Notes under the pieces: model-generated
What the model was told of the DNA's origin: nothing
The model's database searches: none
What the model saw: only the letters and a program-made list of their open reading frames with translations
Shown here: positions 1 through 8,383 of the stretch, piece after piece
How the letters are laid out: the number at the start of each line of letters is the position of its first letter
Position numbering within the stretch: the first letter of the stretch is position 1
Translations under genes and position numbers: made by a program
Source: a virus
Virus record (IMG/VR): IMGVR_UViG_3300035698_013046
Span: 1-20,635 of that record
Length of the DNA stretch: 20,635 nucleotides
Reading direction: 5' to 3' (one strand)

Positions 1-3000
1 GCTACTTAACAGGTATCATAGAGCTTCTCACTGACCTAGAGGTCGATGGTGGCTACTTCATGGAGTATGTCCCTGCTTCTCCCTTAGAAGTTCTGGTGGT
101 CACGGCCCAAGAAGGTGACTACGCGTACGACCTTAAAATTCTAGATGATCCATCGTTCTCTATAAGTAAAGACAAGCTTGTCGTAAAATATGTAAACCCC
201 TCTGTATCTATCTCTAGTGGAGATAGCTATAAGTCAGAGCTTCTAGTTAGTAACATAGAGTACCTAAAAACTCTAGAGAGGGAGGGTAGTGGCGGCGCCA
301 TTATCCCGGGAGAATCCCTAGACCTAACTAATGCTGAGTTTGGTAACGCAGATAAGCTACTCACTCTTGACAGTAGTGTTAATACTGTAGGTCTTAGTTC
401 AAAACAAGTTCTCCTCTCTACCTATAAATATAACGGAGCCAATCTTCCTTATGCCCCAGTAGTTACGATACAGCATATAAGCCCTTCAGGTGGGAACACT
501 ATTCTTATTGAGGGAAAAGACGCGACTACTGAGATTTTTGTAGATGGAATTCTTCGTGCTTTTGCTCGTGATACAAAAGAGTTCTTTTATTTTAAGATCA
601 AATCTGTCGAACTGGTAGATGCTATCAATACAAGAGTTACGATCTATGGGGAATTCCCTAGCGATCTAAGAGATGCGTCGTTATCAGTGTCTGATAGCGC
701 TGTATCCTTTTCTGAGGATATGTACTCCATATCTCCCATAGCCATAAATAACTCCAACATCACTTTCTCTGGAAATCTCGCGGGTGTCCTTAGCCTAGGC
801 AAACTTATCAACATTGATGATAGCCAAGTATACTCAGTAGTGTCCTACACCTTAGCTGAAGATGGAAGCTCCACATCTGTAGAGGTATCACCTTCTGTAA
901 AGAAAGCGATCTTCAGCGGTAATGCTTCCCTTGGGAAGGTGAAGATCAGTACTCATATTCTATTCTCTGAGGGAGACAATGGGCTTATAGCTGCTGCCCC
1001 TGTCCTGGGCACACCTCTCAGCATTCTTAAGATAAAGCTGTCAGAGGCTTATGCAGGTGATGACAATGCCTTTGCAACTGTATTTATCGATAACAACTCT
1101 ATAATTCTGACGCAGACTCTGGGAAGCGAGATCACCGAGTTTGATCCAATTGCTTACAAAAGTCTAGAGTCCATACAAGAAGTTATCGATGCTATTGAGA
1201 TATTACCAGAGGGCTCTAGCACAAAAGCCTTCAGCGTTTCATGGATTGTACCTGAGGGCTCAGACCTGAAGAACTCCTATATCTTAAATACCCTAGGAGA
1301 GGCTGAGACTACTCAACCTATTCCTTATAACTTGAAGATCAGTCCTCAGGTGTTAAGAAAGAGGAAAGATGATACTGAGTATACCCCGTTAGTTCAGGGG
1401 GCCTCTGAAGGCAAGGGTGATTTTGCCGCGGTGAATGGAGTTATAGTTCTCTCAAGTTATCTATTGAGGGGTGACCGATTTAAGCTCACATACCAGGGAT
1501 TAGACCTCCTTAGAGATAAGATCGATCAAGAGATTTCTATAGCGGCTAAGTACTTTGTAGCAGCTAGTAAGGGGACCCAATTTAAGGTATCTCTAAATTA
1601 CCTCAACCCTGATCAATGGTTTGTACAAGCTATGACAGAGGCGGGATTCTTGGACCTGGTAGCTATTCCTAAGATCCTTGAAATGGTATCACAAAGAAAG
1701 GGCGCTCCTACTCAGGGGGTAGAGAATAACTTACCACCAGATCAGGGTAATGCCTCAGGCGGTGTTCAGGACAACTACTACTTTCTTCGTGATGAGCAGA
1801 TAAAACTTGCGATATACCGACAGATCTATCAATACTACACTGATAGAATGGCTGCCTTCGCCAAAGAGAATAAGTCCATTAAAGGCATGAACCTTGGTAA
1901 CAACGAGTTCTATCATCTTGAGGCTGATGATCGTTATAACTTCAGCACCCAGAGAGACCTAGATCAGCAATGCACCTTTGGCACCAGTAAGCTCTTACCT
2001 ATGGGGTGGGACAGGTCAGACTTAAAGCCTGATGATAGATTTGAGAAGGAGTACCTCTCTTACGGAGAGGCCAATTTCTATAACTATGATAGTAAGGGGT
2101 ACGTCATAGGGGATAAACCAGAATGGGTAGCGCGTAACATACACCCAGGTGACGAGATCAGACCTTACCAGACAGATACCTGGTACACTGTCGAGCAGGT
2201 AGTGCATGACAGTACTATAATTTTGACAGAAGAGCTTGAAGGCATAGAAACTGCCACGGTATTCTGGAACCCCCTAATGCAAGAATTAAATCAGATTGAA
2301 TTTAATGGGATAGTTCCTCAGGTTGGTCCGGTACCTAATAAAGGATTTCAGTATGAAGTCCGCAGGCAAGAAGCTCCTACGTACCCATTGGAAGATTCTC
2401 GTGGATTTATGGGTGCTCAGGCACAAGGAAAGAAGAAAGGTCCTATAACACTAGCATACACGGCTACTGGTATAGTCTCAGAATCTAACATCTTCGTGAT
2501 AGAGTGGTCCCCTGATGGCGGGGAGTTCTGGGCTCGTATCGACATAGATCTATCAGAGCTGGAGTTCCCCGCTAGTTTGCAGACCCTTCAGTCAGCACTA
2601 CTCGCTGATGAGGACTTTAGGGAGAGCTTTAAGGTAGATGTAGAATCTATTTATGACTCTAATCTAGATGTTTCCAAAACAGCCTCAGCCTCTTGGCCCA
2701 TCCTTCTAGTAGATCTAAAGCAGTATGTGGGGGTAAGAGAAGGTCTTGTTATTCGAGCTAGTAGAAAAGAGACCTGGTTCAGATTTCCAGAGCCCACAAC
2801 AACCGTAGATTTACTTGGCATAGGGTTAGTTAGTGTGTCTAAGAATGCTTCTAAATCCTTAGGATTCCCTAGAGGGTGGACTGACGGATCCGGGGTGCCA
2901 CAGGGTACGTGGTTCTTTCCAAGGTACACACCTTTTAATGCTGATGAGAATACTGCAGCAGAGCAGGTTGATCGTCCTATGCAGCTGCGACTATTAGAGG

Positions 3001-4421
3001 AGATGAAGGCACTTCCCTATAAGCTTGATAGAAGCAGTGCTGCCTATAAGGCAAGATGGATAGCTATTGGTAACTCAATTAAGGAGCATGTACTTCTAGC
3101 CCAAGCCGCTGTGTACCAAGCCCTTAGTCAAGCCGTTGTCATAGCTAATGAGACAACAGCTTCCCCTGCTATTGAGATATCTTATGAGAATGCTCTTATA
3201 GCCATCGAAGAGTACAGTGTTATAATTGCTGAAAACCTAGATTCCTATAACTATAATGAGGCTCTACTATCTATAGCCCTCACTGGGTTTGATAGGTTCA
3301 CATGGACTTTTGAGCAGGTGGCAAATAATAGAGCTATTCTAGCGGAGAACCTAAAAGCTTCTATAGCCGCAGGTAGCAATAAAACTATGGTATTAGCCAC
3401 GAGGGGGATAGAGCTAGATCCTAGAATACTTTACGGTGACGGGTCATCATTCCCTGTAGATGGTGTATCAGTTTATACCCCTCCTATATACATTGACTCT
3501 AACACTATTGGAGAGTTTAGCCAGGAGGTCAAGGGTGCCTGGGATACAGCTTCGAGCCCTAGCACAGCATTTACCATAAATTACACAGGTACGATATTTG
3601 ATTATAATGTAGTGATAGCCATGAATTCCATAAGTCTGAACGTACCCTCCGCGGCACCTCCCTTTACACGGGTATTTAGCCTACCCCTCTATCAGACTGT
3701 AGCACAGCTTGTATCGGCAATTACTTTCGGAACTGCTGGTGCCTTTCAAGCAGTGGCGCTGCCTGGTCAGGATGAAAGGTCTCCCAGTAATATGGATAAT
3801 GGAACCTACAACAGCATCGCTTCGGGATCTATCTCCCCTACCTTCTCAGTACTACCATATTCACCTTCAAGCACATCCTCTATACCAATGCAGGCGGCAT
3901 TTGGTCTTATACCCACATCCTCGGGACAGGAGTGCGCTATAACGCAAACGGGGATAGACCTCTATATTGGAGGAGCCCCTCAGAGCCTATCCTTTGCAGA
4001 TTATGGAAGTTTGGGCAGCCTTATGGATGCTATCAGCCTTCTACCTGGCTGGGGTATACTGAATGCAGGGACTACTGACCTCCTATATCCATACGGTGTA
4101 CTAGGGGAAAGGGACCGCGCTGTAGTTGGCGCCCTAACCATCCCTATTTACTATGGGATAAAGTCAGATATCGCTTTTCATCAGATATCAGATTATAATC
4201 TAGATGATGTTATCGCTCACACCTCTACTCGAGATGCTAAGCTAATTTCTAATAGGGAGTTCTATGATCTTCGGGAGTCTCAAAATATAGTTAGCGTTGG
4301 ACCCGATGGAGAAGACCTAAATGAGAATCGTAATCTTTGGCTGGATAGGATTGTCCATAAGGGTGAAGGTCCTTGCAGCTTCATTAAGATCTATAAGCAA
4401 AGATTAGAGGAGGAAGAATGA
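1..4421 (+). CDS. Giant beta-rich phage structural protein, 5' end outside window
   Basis: The reading frame is open from base 3, so the gene begins upstream; Met at base 60 is in frame but is probably internal. Residue numbers here count that Met as 1, giving 1,453 residues to the TGA at 4419-4421. I do not recognise the family. The protein is mostly predicted beta, rich in Ser, Thr, Gly and Asp, with no signal peptide visible in the part present. A small module with a closing helix of the type LxxaI seems to recur near residues 333-397, 795-870, 1170-1235 and 1289-1336. A G-x-x-I...Y-x-V strand module lies near 693-728. A long Ala/Glu-rich helical stretch covers about 975-1110, and the C-terminus is highly charged. 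Location in a late tail operon suggests a tail, baseplate or fibre component; that role is inferred, not shown. Confidence 0.8.
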   Translation, partial: YLTGIIELLTDLEVDGGYFMEYVPASPLEVLVVTAQEGDYAYDLKILDDPSFSISKDKLVVKYVNPSVSISSGDSYKSELLVSNIEYLKTLEREGSGGAIIPGESLDLTNAEFGNADKLLTLDSSVNTVGLSSKQVLLSTYKYNGANLPYAPVVTIQHISPSGGNTILIEGKDATTEIFVDGILRAFARDTKEFFYFKIKSVELVDAINTRVTIYGEFPSDLRDASLSVSDSAVSFSEDMYSISPIAINNSNITFSGNLAGVLSLGKLINIDDSQVYSVVSYTLAEDGSSTSVEVSPSVKKAIFSGNASLGKVKISTHILFSEGDNGLIAAAPVLGTPLSILKIKLSEAYAGDDNAFATVFIDNNSIILTQTLGSEITEFDPIAYKSLESIQEVIDAIEILPEGSSTKAFSVSWIVPEGSDLKNSYILNTLGEAETTQPIPYNLKISPQVLRKRKDDTEYTPLVQGASEGKGDFAAVNGVIVLSSYLLRGDRFKLTYQGLDLLRDKIDQEISIAAKYFVAASKGTQFKVSLNYLNPDQWFVQAMTEAGFLDLVAIPKILEMVSQRKGAPTQGVENNLPPDQGNASGGVQDNYYFLRDEQIKLAIYRQIYQYYTDRMAAFAKENKSIKGMNLGNNEFYHLEADDRYNFSTQRDLDQQCTFGTSKLLPMGWDRSDLKPDDRFEKEYLSYGEANFYNYDSKGYVIGDKPEWVARNIHPGDEIRPYQTDTWYTVEQVVHDSTIILTEELEGIETATVFWNPLMQELNQIEFNGIVPQVGPVPNKGFQYEVRRQEAPTYPLEDSRGFMGAQAQGKKKGPITLAYTATGIVSESNIFVIEWSPDGGEFWARIDIDLSELEFPASLQTLQSALLADEDFRESFKVDVESIYDSNLDVSKTASASWPILLVDLKQYVGVREGLVIRASRKETWFRFPEPTTTVDLLGIGLVSVSKNASKSLGFPRGWTDGSGVPQGTWFFPRYTPFNADENTAAEQVDRPMQLRLLEEMKALPYKLDRSSAAYKARWIAIGNSIKEHVLLAQAAVYQALSQAVVIANETTASPAIEISYENALIAIEEYSVIIAENLDSYNYNEALLSIALTGFDRFTWTFEQVANNRAILAENLKASIAAGSNKTMVLATRGIELDPRILYGDGSSFPVDGVSVYTPPIYIDSNTIGEFSQEVKGAWDTASSPSTAFTINYTGTIFDYNVVIAMNSISLNVPSAAPPFTRVFSLPLYQTVAQLVSAITFGTAGAFQAVALPGQDERSPSNMDNGTYNSIASGSISPTFSVLPYSPSSTSSIPMQAAFGLIPTSSGQECAITQTGIDLYIGGAPQSLSFADYGSLGSLMDAISLLPGWGILNAGTTDLLYPYGVLGERDRAVVGALTIPIYYGIKSDIAFHQISDYNLDDVIAHTSTRDAKLISNREFYDLRESQNIVSVGPDGEDLNENRNLWLDRIVHKGEGPCSFIKIYKQRLEEEE
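4408..4413 (+). promoter_or_regulatory. Perfect Shine-Dalgarno AGGAGG inside the end of the upstream gene
   Basis: AGGAGG lies four bases before the ATG at 4418, inside the last codons of the upstream giant gene. It is the strongest ribosome binding site in the window and is the main reason to accept the short gene at 4418. The ATG overlaps the upstream TGA as ATGA, the usual layout for translational coupling. Confidence 0.75.
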
Positions 4422-4570
4422 AGCCTCTACAGTGGGGGAGTGTGAGAGAGCTCCCAAACCCCATAGATAAAGTTATGTCTGATACTCAGAGAGTGCTGGA
4501 CCAGGTTATTGAGATTAAAAATAAAGAGTTAATAAAATCTGTGGAAGAACAGCAGAGAAGGAACTTTTAA
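4418..4570 (+). CDS. Small 50-residue helical protein, unknown function
   Basis: A 50-codon frame starts MKPLQWGSVR and ends QQRRNF. Its ATG overlaps the stop of the giant gene (ATGA), and its TAA overlaps the ATG of the next gene (TAATG). A perfect AGGAGG precedes it. The frame fills exactly the space that would otherwise be the largest gap in the operon, which argues strongly that it is translated. Residues about 15-48 look like one charged amphipathic helix (Val, Leu, Ile spaced between Asp, Glu, Lys, Arg), with no cysteine and no membrane segment. I do not recognise the family. Plausible but unproven roles are a small baseplate or tail cofactor, an assembly chaperone for a large neighbour, or a coupling peptide that keeps ribosomes moving between the two big genes. 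Confidence 0.75.
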   Translation: MKPLQWGSVRELPNPIDKVMSDTQRVLDQVIEIKNKELIKSVEEQQRRNF

Positions 4571-6480
4571 TGGCTGAAAATTTTGATACCAATTTAGAGA
4601 GTAAGTTTACGCTTCCCAAAAGTGTCTCTGAAAGCATTTCCAGCTCAAAGCTTCTTCAGTCTGCTGCCCAAAGCATAAATGCTCCATTGGATGTGCCTGT
4701 CACACCTGACTCCTCCGTAAAGCAAGATGGAGCAGGTAGTAAAAATGTTAAGTGGGCAGGTAAGGCAGGGTCCATAAACCCCCTAGAGTCCCTGATAGAT
4801 ATTTTTCCTATTGACCCTAAAAAGGGGTTAGATACCTTAGGTGGTATAAATGACTCACTTATAACTATTGTGGATGTTCTTGATGTTCTTTTACAGATTA
4901 TCAATGCCTTCCAATCAGATTACAATAATCTGTACAAGGCCCTTCAATTTGCAATAAAGACTCTGCTGGACCAGATAAGTGCTCTGCTTGTTAGTATCTC
5001 CAGTACAGGGATCTACATCCTACCCGTAGTTCCTGATATGTCTCCTCTAAATCCTAACTATAAGCCAGGCGGCGGATTTCCCTCCTTTACTAAGAAAGTG
5101 AATCACGCATTGTTTAATAAGAAAGACCCCAACAGGCCTGTATTCGAGGGGAACGATGATATTGTAGGTGGAATAGTATTTGCGCTTACTGCAGGGTCAA
5201 ATTATGGCAGTCTTATAAAAGACCTGAGGGTACTTTCAAAGTTTATTAAGGGGCTTTATGGCGAAGATAAAATTGAGCCACCAAAAGCCCTTCAAGCCTT
5301 AGCGGGGCTGTACAAGCTTAAGGAAGCTGAAGATACCTATAAGTACTGGAATCCAGAGGACGACGTAGGACTGTTTGAGGAAATCGCAATAGATCCTAAG
5401 TCCGCAGGTGTAAAGCTTCTCTGGGATGCACCTCAGGGACTAGTAGGTGTGCGATGGTATAAGATATTTAGGGATTCTTCTTATGAGGGTACTAAGATAA
5501 TAGACCCTGAGACTGGAGAGCCCCTAAGGACCCCTGAGGCATCTGATGGGAGCGGCGGGGACTTTGTATACGAGTACACTGATCTTACTTTTAACGGCGG
5601 ACGTCCTGTCATATTCGATTCAAATCCTCCAGGAATACTTAACTCCAGGGCTCTAGAATTCATAGACTTTGAGGTGGTGCAGAGTAAGACATACTATTAT
5701 AAGGTACTGCCCGTATTCGAGGATGAGGATCTGTTTGACAAAGGGACTGCTCCCGAAGAGTTCGTAGATGGGACGATGTTTAGTTCTATAGCAAGTGCTA
5801 AGGTTGAGGTATGCCTACCGCCTGGTGACTTCTCAGAGTTTCTAGAGACACCTGATGGCATGTTACCTGGAATACCCTCGGGAAGCCCTCCTTACTGGGA
5901 GAATGCTACCCTGAGGCAGCTTTTAGGCCCTGATTTAGATCAGGCATTTAAGGGATTAACCCGATTAGTGGAAAGCTTGTGGGGTCTAGTGCAGACTAGT
6001 AACGACCACTTTAATAGCTTCCTGGATGGAATCAAGGACTTCCTGGAGGACACCAGAACACTTATATCACTTCTTCAAAAAGTGATAGAGTCCTTAGAGG
6101 GCCTTAAGCTTAGTGGCTCCGCTCTAAGCCTATGGGTACCACCTGAAAAAGGTGGCATGAAGGGGTTTTCAGAAAGGCTAAACCAAGCCACGATACCAGA
6201 GGACCTGCAGGAAGCAATTACTGGTGGCGATACAGGTGGCGCTCCTATCTGTGATATCTATGGTGGTTTTGTGCTTCTCTCAGGGGTCCCAAGTGTTGGG
6301 TCCTTTTCATCGGCCTTTGATCTGACGGATGAACAAACGAATGCACTAAAGCCCTCAAAAGCCTTAGCTAATGCAAAAGCTCAGATGCTGAGGGGCGAAG
6401 AGCAGATTGAGCTAACAAAAGATGCCGTAGAGAAAACTTTGAGCTTAATTGGCGGCCTATTTGGCGGCGGAAAGGATTAA
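4570..6480 (+). CDS. Phage structural protein with fibronectin III-like domain
   Basis: 636 residues. The ATG overlaps the stop of the 50-codon gene, with AAGGA seven bases upstream. Residues 1-60 are Ser/Gln-rich and probably flexible. Residues about 90-155 are hydrophobic amphipathic helices, too interrupted by polar residues to be a clear membrane anchor. Residues about 267-420 look like an expanded fibronectin III-type sandwich: a strand KLLWDAP, a Trp-Tyr-Lys strand RWYKIFRD, a FVYEYTDL strand, and a closing TYYYKVLPVFEDED strand. Residues about 460-530 are again helical, followed by a Gly-rich region with GGAPICDIYGGFVLLSG near 555-575 and a helical tail ending in Gly-rich GGLFGGGKD. 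This alternation of helical bundle and Ig-like domain is common in tail and baseplate proteins of large phages. I do not know the specific family. Its place upstream of the gp25-like gene suggests a tail or baseplate hub role, which is inference. Confidence 0.8.
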   Translation: MAENFDTNLESKFTLPKSVSESISSSKLLQSAAQSINAPLDVPVTPDSSVKQDGAGSKNVKWAGKAGSINPLESLIDIFPIDPKKGLDTLGGINDSLITIVDVLDVLLQIINAFQSDYNNLYKALQFAIKTLLDQISALLVSISSTGIYILPVVPDMSPLNPNYKPGGGFPSFTKKVNHALFNKKDPNRPVFEGNDDIVGGIVFALTAGSNYGSLIKDLRVLSKFIKGLYGEDKIEPPKALQALAGLYKLKEAEDTYKYWNPEDDVGLFEEIAIDPKSAGVKLLWDAPQGLVGVRWYKIFRDSSYEGTKIIDPETGEPLRTPEASDGSGGDFVYEYTDLTFNGGRPVIFDSNPPGILNSRALEFIDFEVVQSKTYYYKVLPVFEDEDLFDKGTAPEEFVDGTMFSSIASAKVEVCLPPGDFSEFLETPDGMLPGIPSGSPPYWENATLRQLLGPDLDQAFKGLTRLVESLWGLVQTSNDHFNSFLDGIKDFLEDTRTLISLLQKVIESLEGLKLSGSALSLWVPPEKGGMKGFSERLNQATIPEDLQEAITGGDTGGAPICDIYGGFVLLSGVPSVGSFSSAFDLTDEQTNALKPSKALANAKAQMLRGEEQIELTKDAVEKTLSLIGGLFGGGKD

Positions 6481-6491
6481 GGGGTCCCCCT
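6480..6491 (+). promoter_or_regulatory. Short hairpin containing the likely Shine-Dalgarno of the next gene
   Basis: AGGGG (6480-6484) is followed by TC and then CCCCT (6487-6491), directly against the ATG at 6492. AGGGG is a reasonable Shine-Dalgarno with seven bases of spacing, and its exact complement lies between it and the start codon. A four-pair stem with a GTCC loop is sterically possible. A second AAGGA at 6472-6476 is 15 bases from the ATG. Whether the structure forms or matters is unknown. Confidence 0.35.
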
Positions 6492-7043
6492 ATGGGCATT
6501 TTACAACAGGATGATCTTACTAAGCCTCAATCAAAGCTTTACCTTGACAGGCTCGCTAGCGTCGTTGACAGCACCTTAGCTATAAGATCAAGGCGTATAG
6601 AATCTCTGCGTACAGAGATTATCGTTTTAACTAATAGGATGCAGGATCTTAAAAGAATGGAAGAGCAGTATCTGGAGAGAAATGATATTCTTCCAGAGCT
6701 TACACAAGATGCAGGATCTTTTAAAGATGGCAAAGTAACACCTAACCAGCTGGGAACTGACCCTCTCTATCAGAAAGAGAATAAAGCGAGTGTTTATACT
6801 CAGTACCAGGATAAGGATGCCCTAGCTGAGAGCGCTGACCTTATTGAAGGGGCGGGAACTACCTTCACTATTCCTTCAATAACTCTAGCACAGAGGCAGC
6901 TTTCCGACAGGATAAGGCCTATTCATAAGAACCTCAATCGTTACCAGCACTTGATTAAGCAGGCTAGGATTACTATTGAGATAAAAAGAATAGAGCTAGA
7001 AAGTATTATTAATGAGAGAGCTAGTATAGGATTGGAGTCTTAA
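6492..7043 (+). CDS. Helical coiled-coil protein, unknown function
   Basis: 183 residues, starting 11 bases after the previous stop and ending directly against the next ATG (TAAATG). Residues about 18-65 form a strong predicted coiled coil with regular Leu, Ile, Val and Met positions between Arg, Lys and Glu. Residues about 70-125 are polar and probably loosely folded. Residues about 128-180 form a second helix pair starting near LAQRQLSDRI and ending LESIINERASIGLES. The layout of two helices joined by a linker would suit a helical hairpin or an oligomeric stalk. There are no cysteines, no membrane segment and no enzyme motif. I do not recognise the family. The operon position points to a small tail or baseplate structural protein or assembly factor; this is inferred from context only. 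Confidence 0.75.
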   Translation: MGILQQDDLTKPQSKLYLDRLASVVDSTLAIRSRRIESLRTEIIVLTNRMQDLKRMEEQYLERNDILPELTQDAGSFKDGKVTPNQLGTDPLYQKENKASVYTQYQDKDALAESADLIEGAGTTFTIPSITLAQRQLSDRIRPIHKNLNRYQHLIKQARITIEIKRIELESIINERASIGLES

Positions 7044-8342
7044 ATGGCAGGAAAAAACATTACTCAGGCTCTAAGCACTCTAGAGGCACTACTTCGCGAT
7101 GTTACCTCAGCTATAAAGCAGGTTTGGGAGCTCTATGACATAGTAAAAGAGTACCAGATAACTGAGTCGGGTATTGGTGTCGCCATAGATACTGCACAGG
7201 TGAAAAACCCTATTCAGTTTGATGCTTTTTCAAAGACAAAGGAAGTTAGATCTAGGCTCGATGAACTTAAAAAGAGGTTTGTTAAGCAATTCCCTAATGA
7301 GTTTGAGAAGCTTAACACTCCTGAGATAGAGAAGTTTCAATGCTTCCCTAGCCTCAGGCTTTGGGGGTCACCCGATCTGACTACTAGTCTGTCCAATGTG
7401 CTACTGGCCCTTAGATATAGGAAGGCAAATATCCAAAAGAGGGTTGCAGAAGTAAGAAATGTGGGAGGAAAGCCCTCTGACACTAACATAGCCCTATCAG
7501 CTGCACGAGACTTAGAGTCTGCCTACTTCGCGGCCTATGTGGATAAAACCACGACAGAGGCCCAGGTGAAGAATGAGTTTGTTGCAGAAGTCGCAGCAAA
7601 TAACTCGCGAGTAGTGGAGGTGTACAATAAATTAGGAAACTACAGTGTTGCACTATGCCGAAAAAATGCAGAGTTAGCAGCTCTTGGAAAGCCTCCAGTC
7701 AAGTTCTTGCCTGGCTCTAACGGAAGCACGGTTGATACTGTGGTGAATATATTTAACCTGGGAGTAGTTCCTGCTCAGGCAGCAGAGAAAGTCTTTAATG
7801 CTGGTGCTAAGGGTCTCAAGGCGTTGCAGTTTCCTGGAGTTCCTGATTGCAAGCCCGAGAAGTCTGCTTTTGAGCAGATATGCCCCGAAGAGTTTTCTAA
7901 AGCTCGAAAGGATGAGCAGGATAGAATCTCTCAGAATGAGAAGGATCGCAAAGAGAAGGAGCAGTCTAAAAAAGACCTTCTTATAAGGAACAATGCTAAT
8001 GACCGGAGAGATGCACTACTGGATAGTGGCCCTGATAAAGCCTTTGAAGGTCTAATACAGCAAATACTTAGGAGTGGCTCCAGTCTAGGAAGTATAAAGC
8101 TCACCACAGGGGCTGTAAACCACTCAGCACGCATAGCTGAATTAGTCAGAGAGGCCGCCGAGGAGCTTAGAGATGCTTTTGCGACAGCCCTTACCCTAGA
8201 TGCATCATCTAGAGTCTCAAAGGCGGCATCAGCCTATAATGCCACTTTGCAGAACCTCGTTAAGTTGGCCTCCACGAAGCCAGATGCTTACAAGAATTCG
8301 ATCATTGCCTCTAGAGATGAGTTACTTAATCTGAAGATTTGA
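7044..8342 (+). CDS. Mostly helical protein with charged stalk, unknown function
   Basis: 432 residues. The ATG directly follows the TAA of the previous gene, with GGAG seven bases upstream. Most of the chain is predicted helix. Residues about 1-40 and 60-90 are amphipathic helices. Cys residues occur at scattered sites (FQCFPS, ALCRKN, PDCKPE, QICPEE) without a metal-site pattern. Residues about 280-325 are exceptionally charged (runs of Lys, Glu, Asp, Arg such as KDRKEKEQSKKDLL), probably a single exposed helix. The C-terminal 90 residues are Ala/Leu/Ser-rich helices. No signal peptide, membrane segment or catalytic motif is seen. I do not recognise the family. The gene ends the first sub-block of the operon; the 66-base gap follows. 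A structural or assembly role in the tail is inferred from position only. Confidence 0.75.
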   Translation: MAGKNITQALSTLEALLRDVTSAIKQVWELYDIVKEYQITESGIGVAIDTAQVKNPIQFDAFSKTKEVRSRLDELKKRFVKQFPNEFEKLNTPEIEKFQCFPSLRLWGSPDLTTSLSNVLLALRYRKANIQKRVAEVRNVGGKPSDTNIALSAARDLESAYFAAYVDKTTTEAQVKNEFVAEVAANNSRVVEVYNKLGNYSVALCRKNAELAALGKPPVKFLPGSNGSTVDTVVNIFNLGVVPAQAAEKVFNAGAKGLKALQFPGVPDCKPEKSAFEQICPEEFSKARKDEQDRISQNEKDRKEKEQSKKDLLIRNNANDRRDALLDSGPDKAFEGLIQQILRSGSSLGSIKLTTGAVNHSARIAELVREAAEELRDAFATALTLDASSRVSKAASAYNATLQNLVKLASTKPDAYKNSIIASRDELLNLKI

Positions 8343-8354
8343 ACTATAACACTA

Positions 8355-8383
8355 TTGGCTGATTTTGAGCTCCAGGTAATAAT
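8355..8383 (+). promoter_or_regulatory. Candidate sigma70-type promoter in the only sizeable intergenic gap
   Basis: TTGGCT (8355-8360) matches the -35 consensus at four of six bases, and AATAAT (8378-8383) matches the -10 consensus at five of six, with a 17-base spacer. Transcription would start near 8390, about 19 bases before the ATG at 8409. The gap of 66 bases stands out in an operon whose other junctions are 11 bases or less, and it sits just before the conserved baseplate genes. Such matches also arise by chance in AT-rich DNA, so this is only a candidate. Confidence 0.3.

Noticed and set aside
60-62. ATG at base 60 as the true start of the first gene
   Set aside because: The frame is open all the way to the left edge with protein-like sequence (YLTGIIELLTDLEVDGGYF), and no convincing Shine-Dalgarno precedes the ATG.
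2054-2070. Hairpin CCTCTC-TTACG-GAGAGG in the first gene
   Set aside because: A six-pair intragenic stem without a T tract or nearby start; no function suggested.
2651-2929. Minus-strand open frames of 60-92 codons inside the large genes (for example here and at 12651-12920)
   Set aside because: They lie fully within strong + strand genes, lack ribosome sites and have no protein-like features; they are shadows of the coding frame.
4840-5040. Transmembrane segment or holin-like feature in the 636-residue protein
   Set aside because: The hydrophobic helices are interrupted by Asp, Gln, Asn and Lys every few residues and fit an amphipathic bundle better.
6601-6620. Perfect 8-bp inverted repeat AATCTCTG-CGTA-CAGAGATT
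   Set aside because: One or more stems of this size are expected by chance in 20 kb; it lies inside a coding region with no T tract or neighbouring site.
6638-6720. Direct repeat GATGCAGGATCTT at 6638-6650 and 6708-6720
   Set aside because: The copies lie in different reading frames, and repeats of 13 bases are expected by chance in a window of this length.
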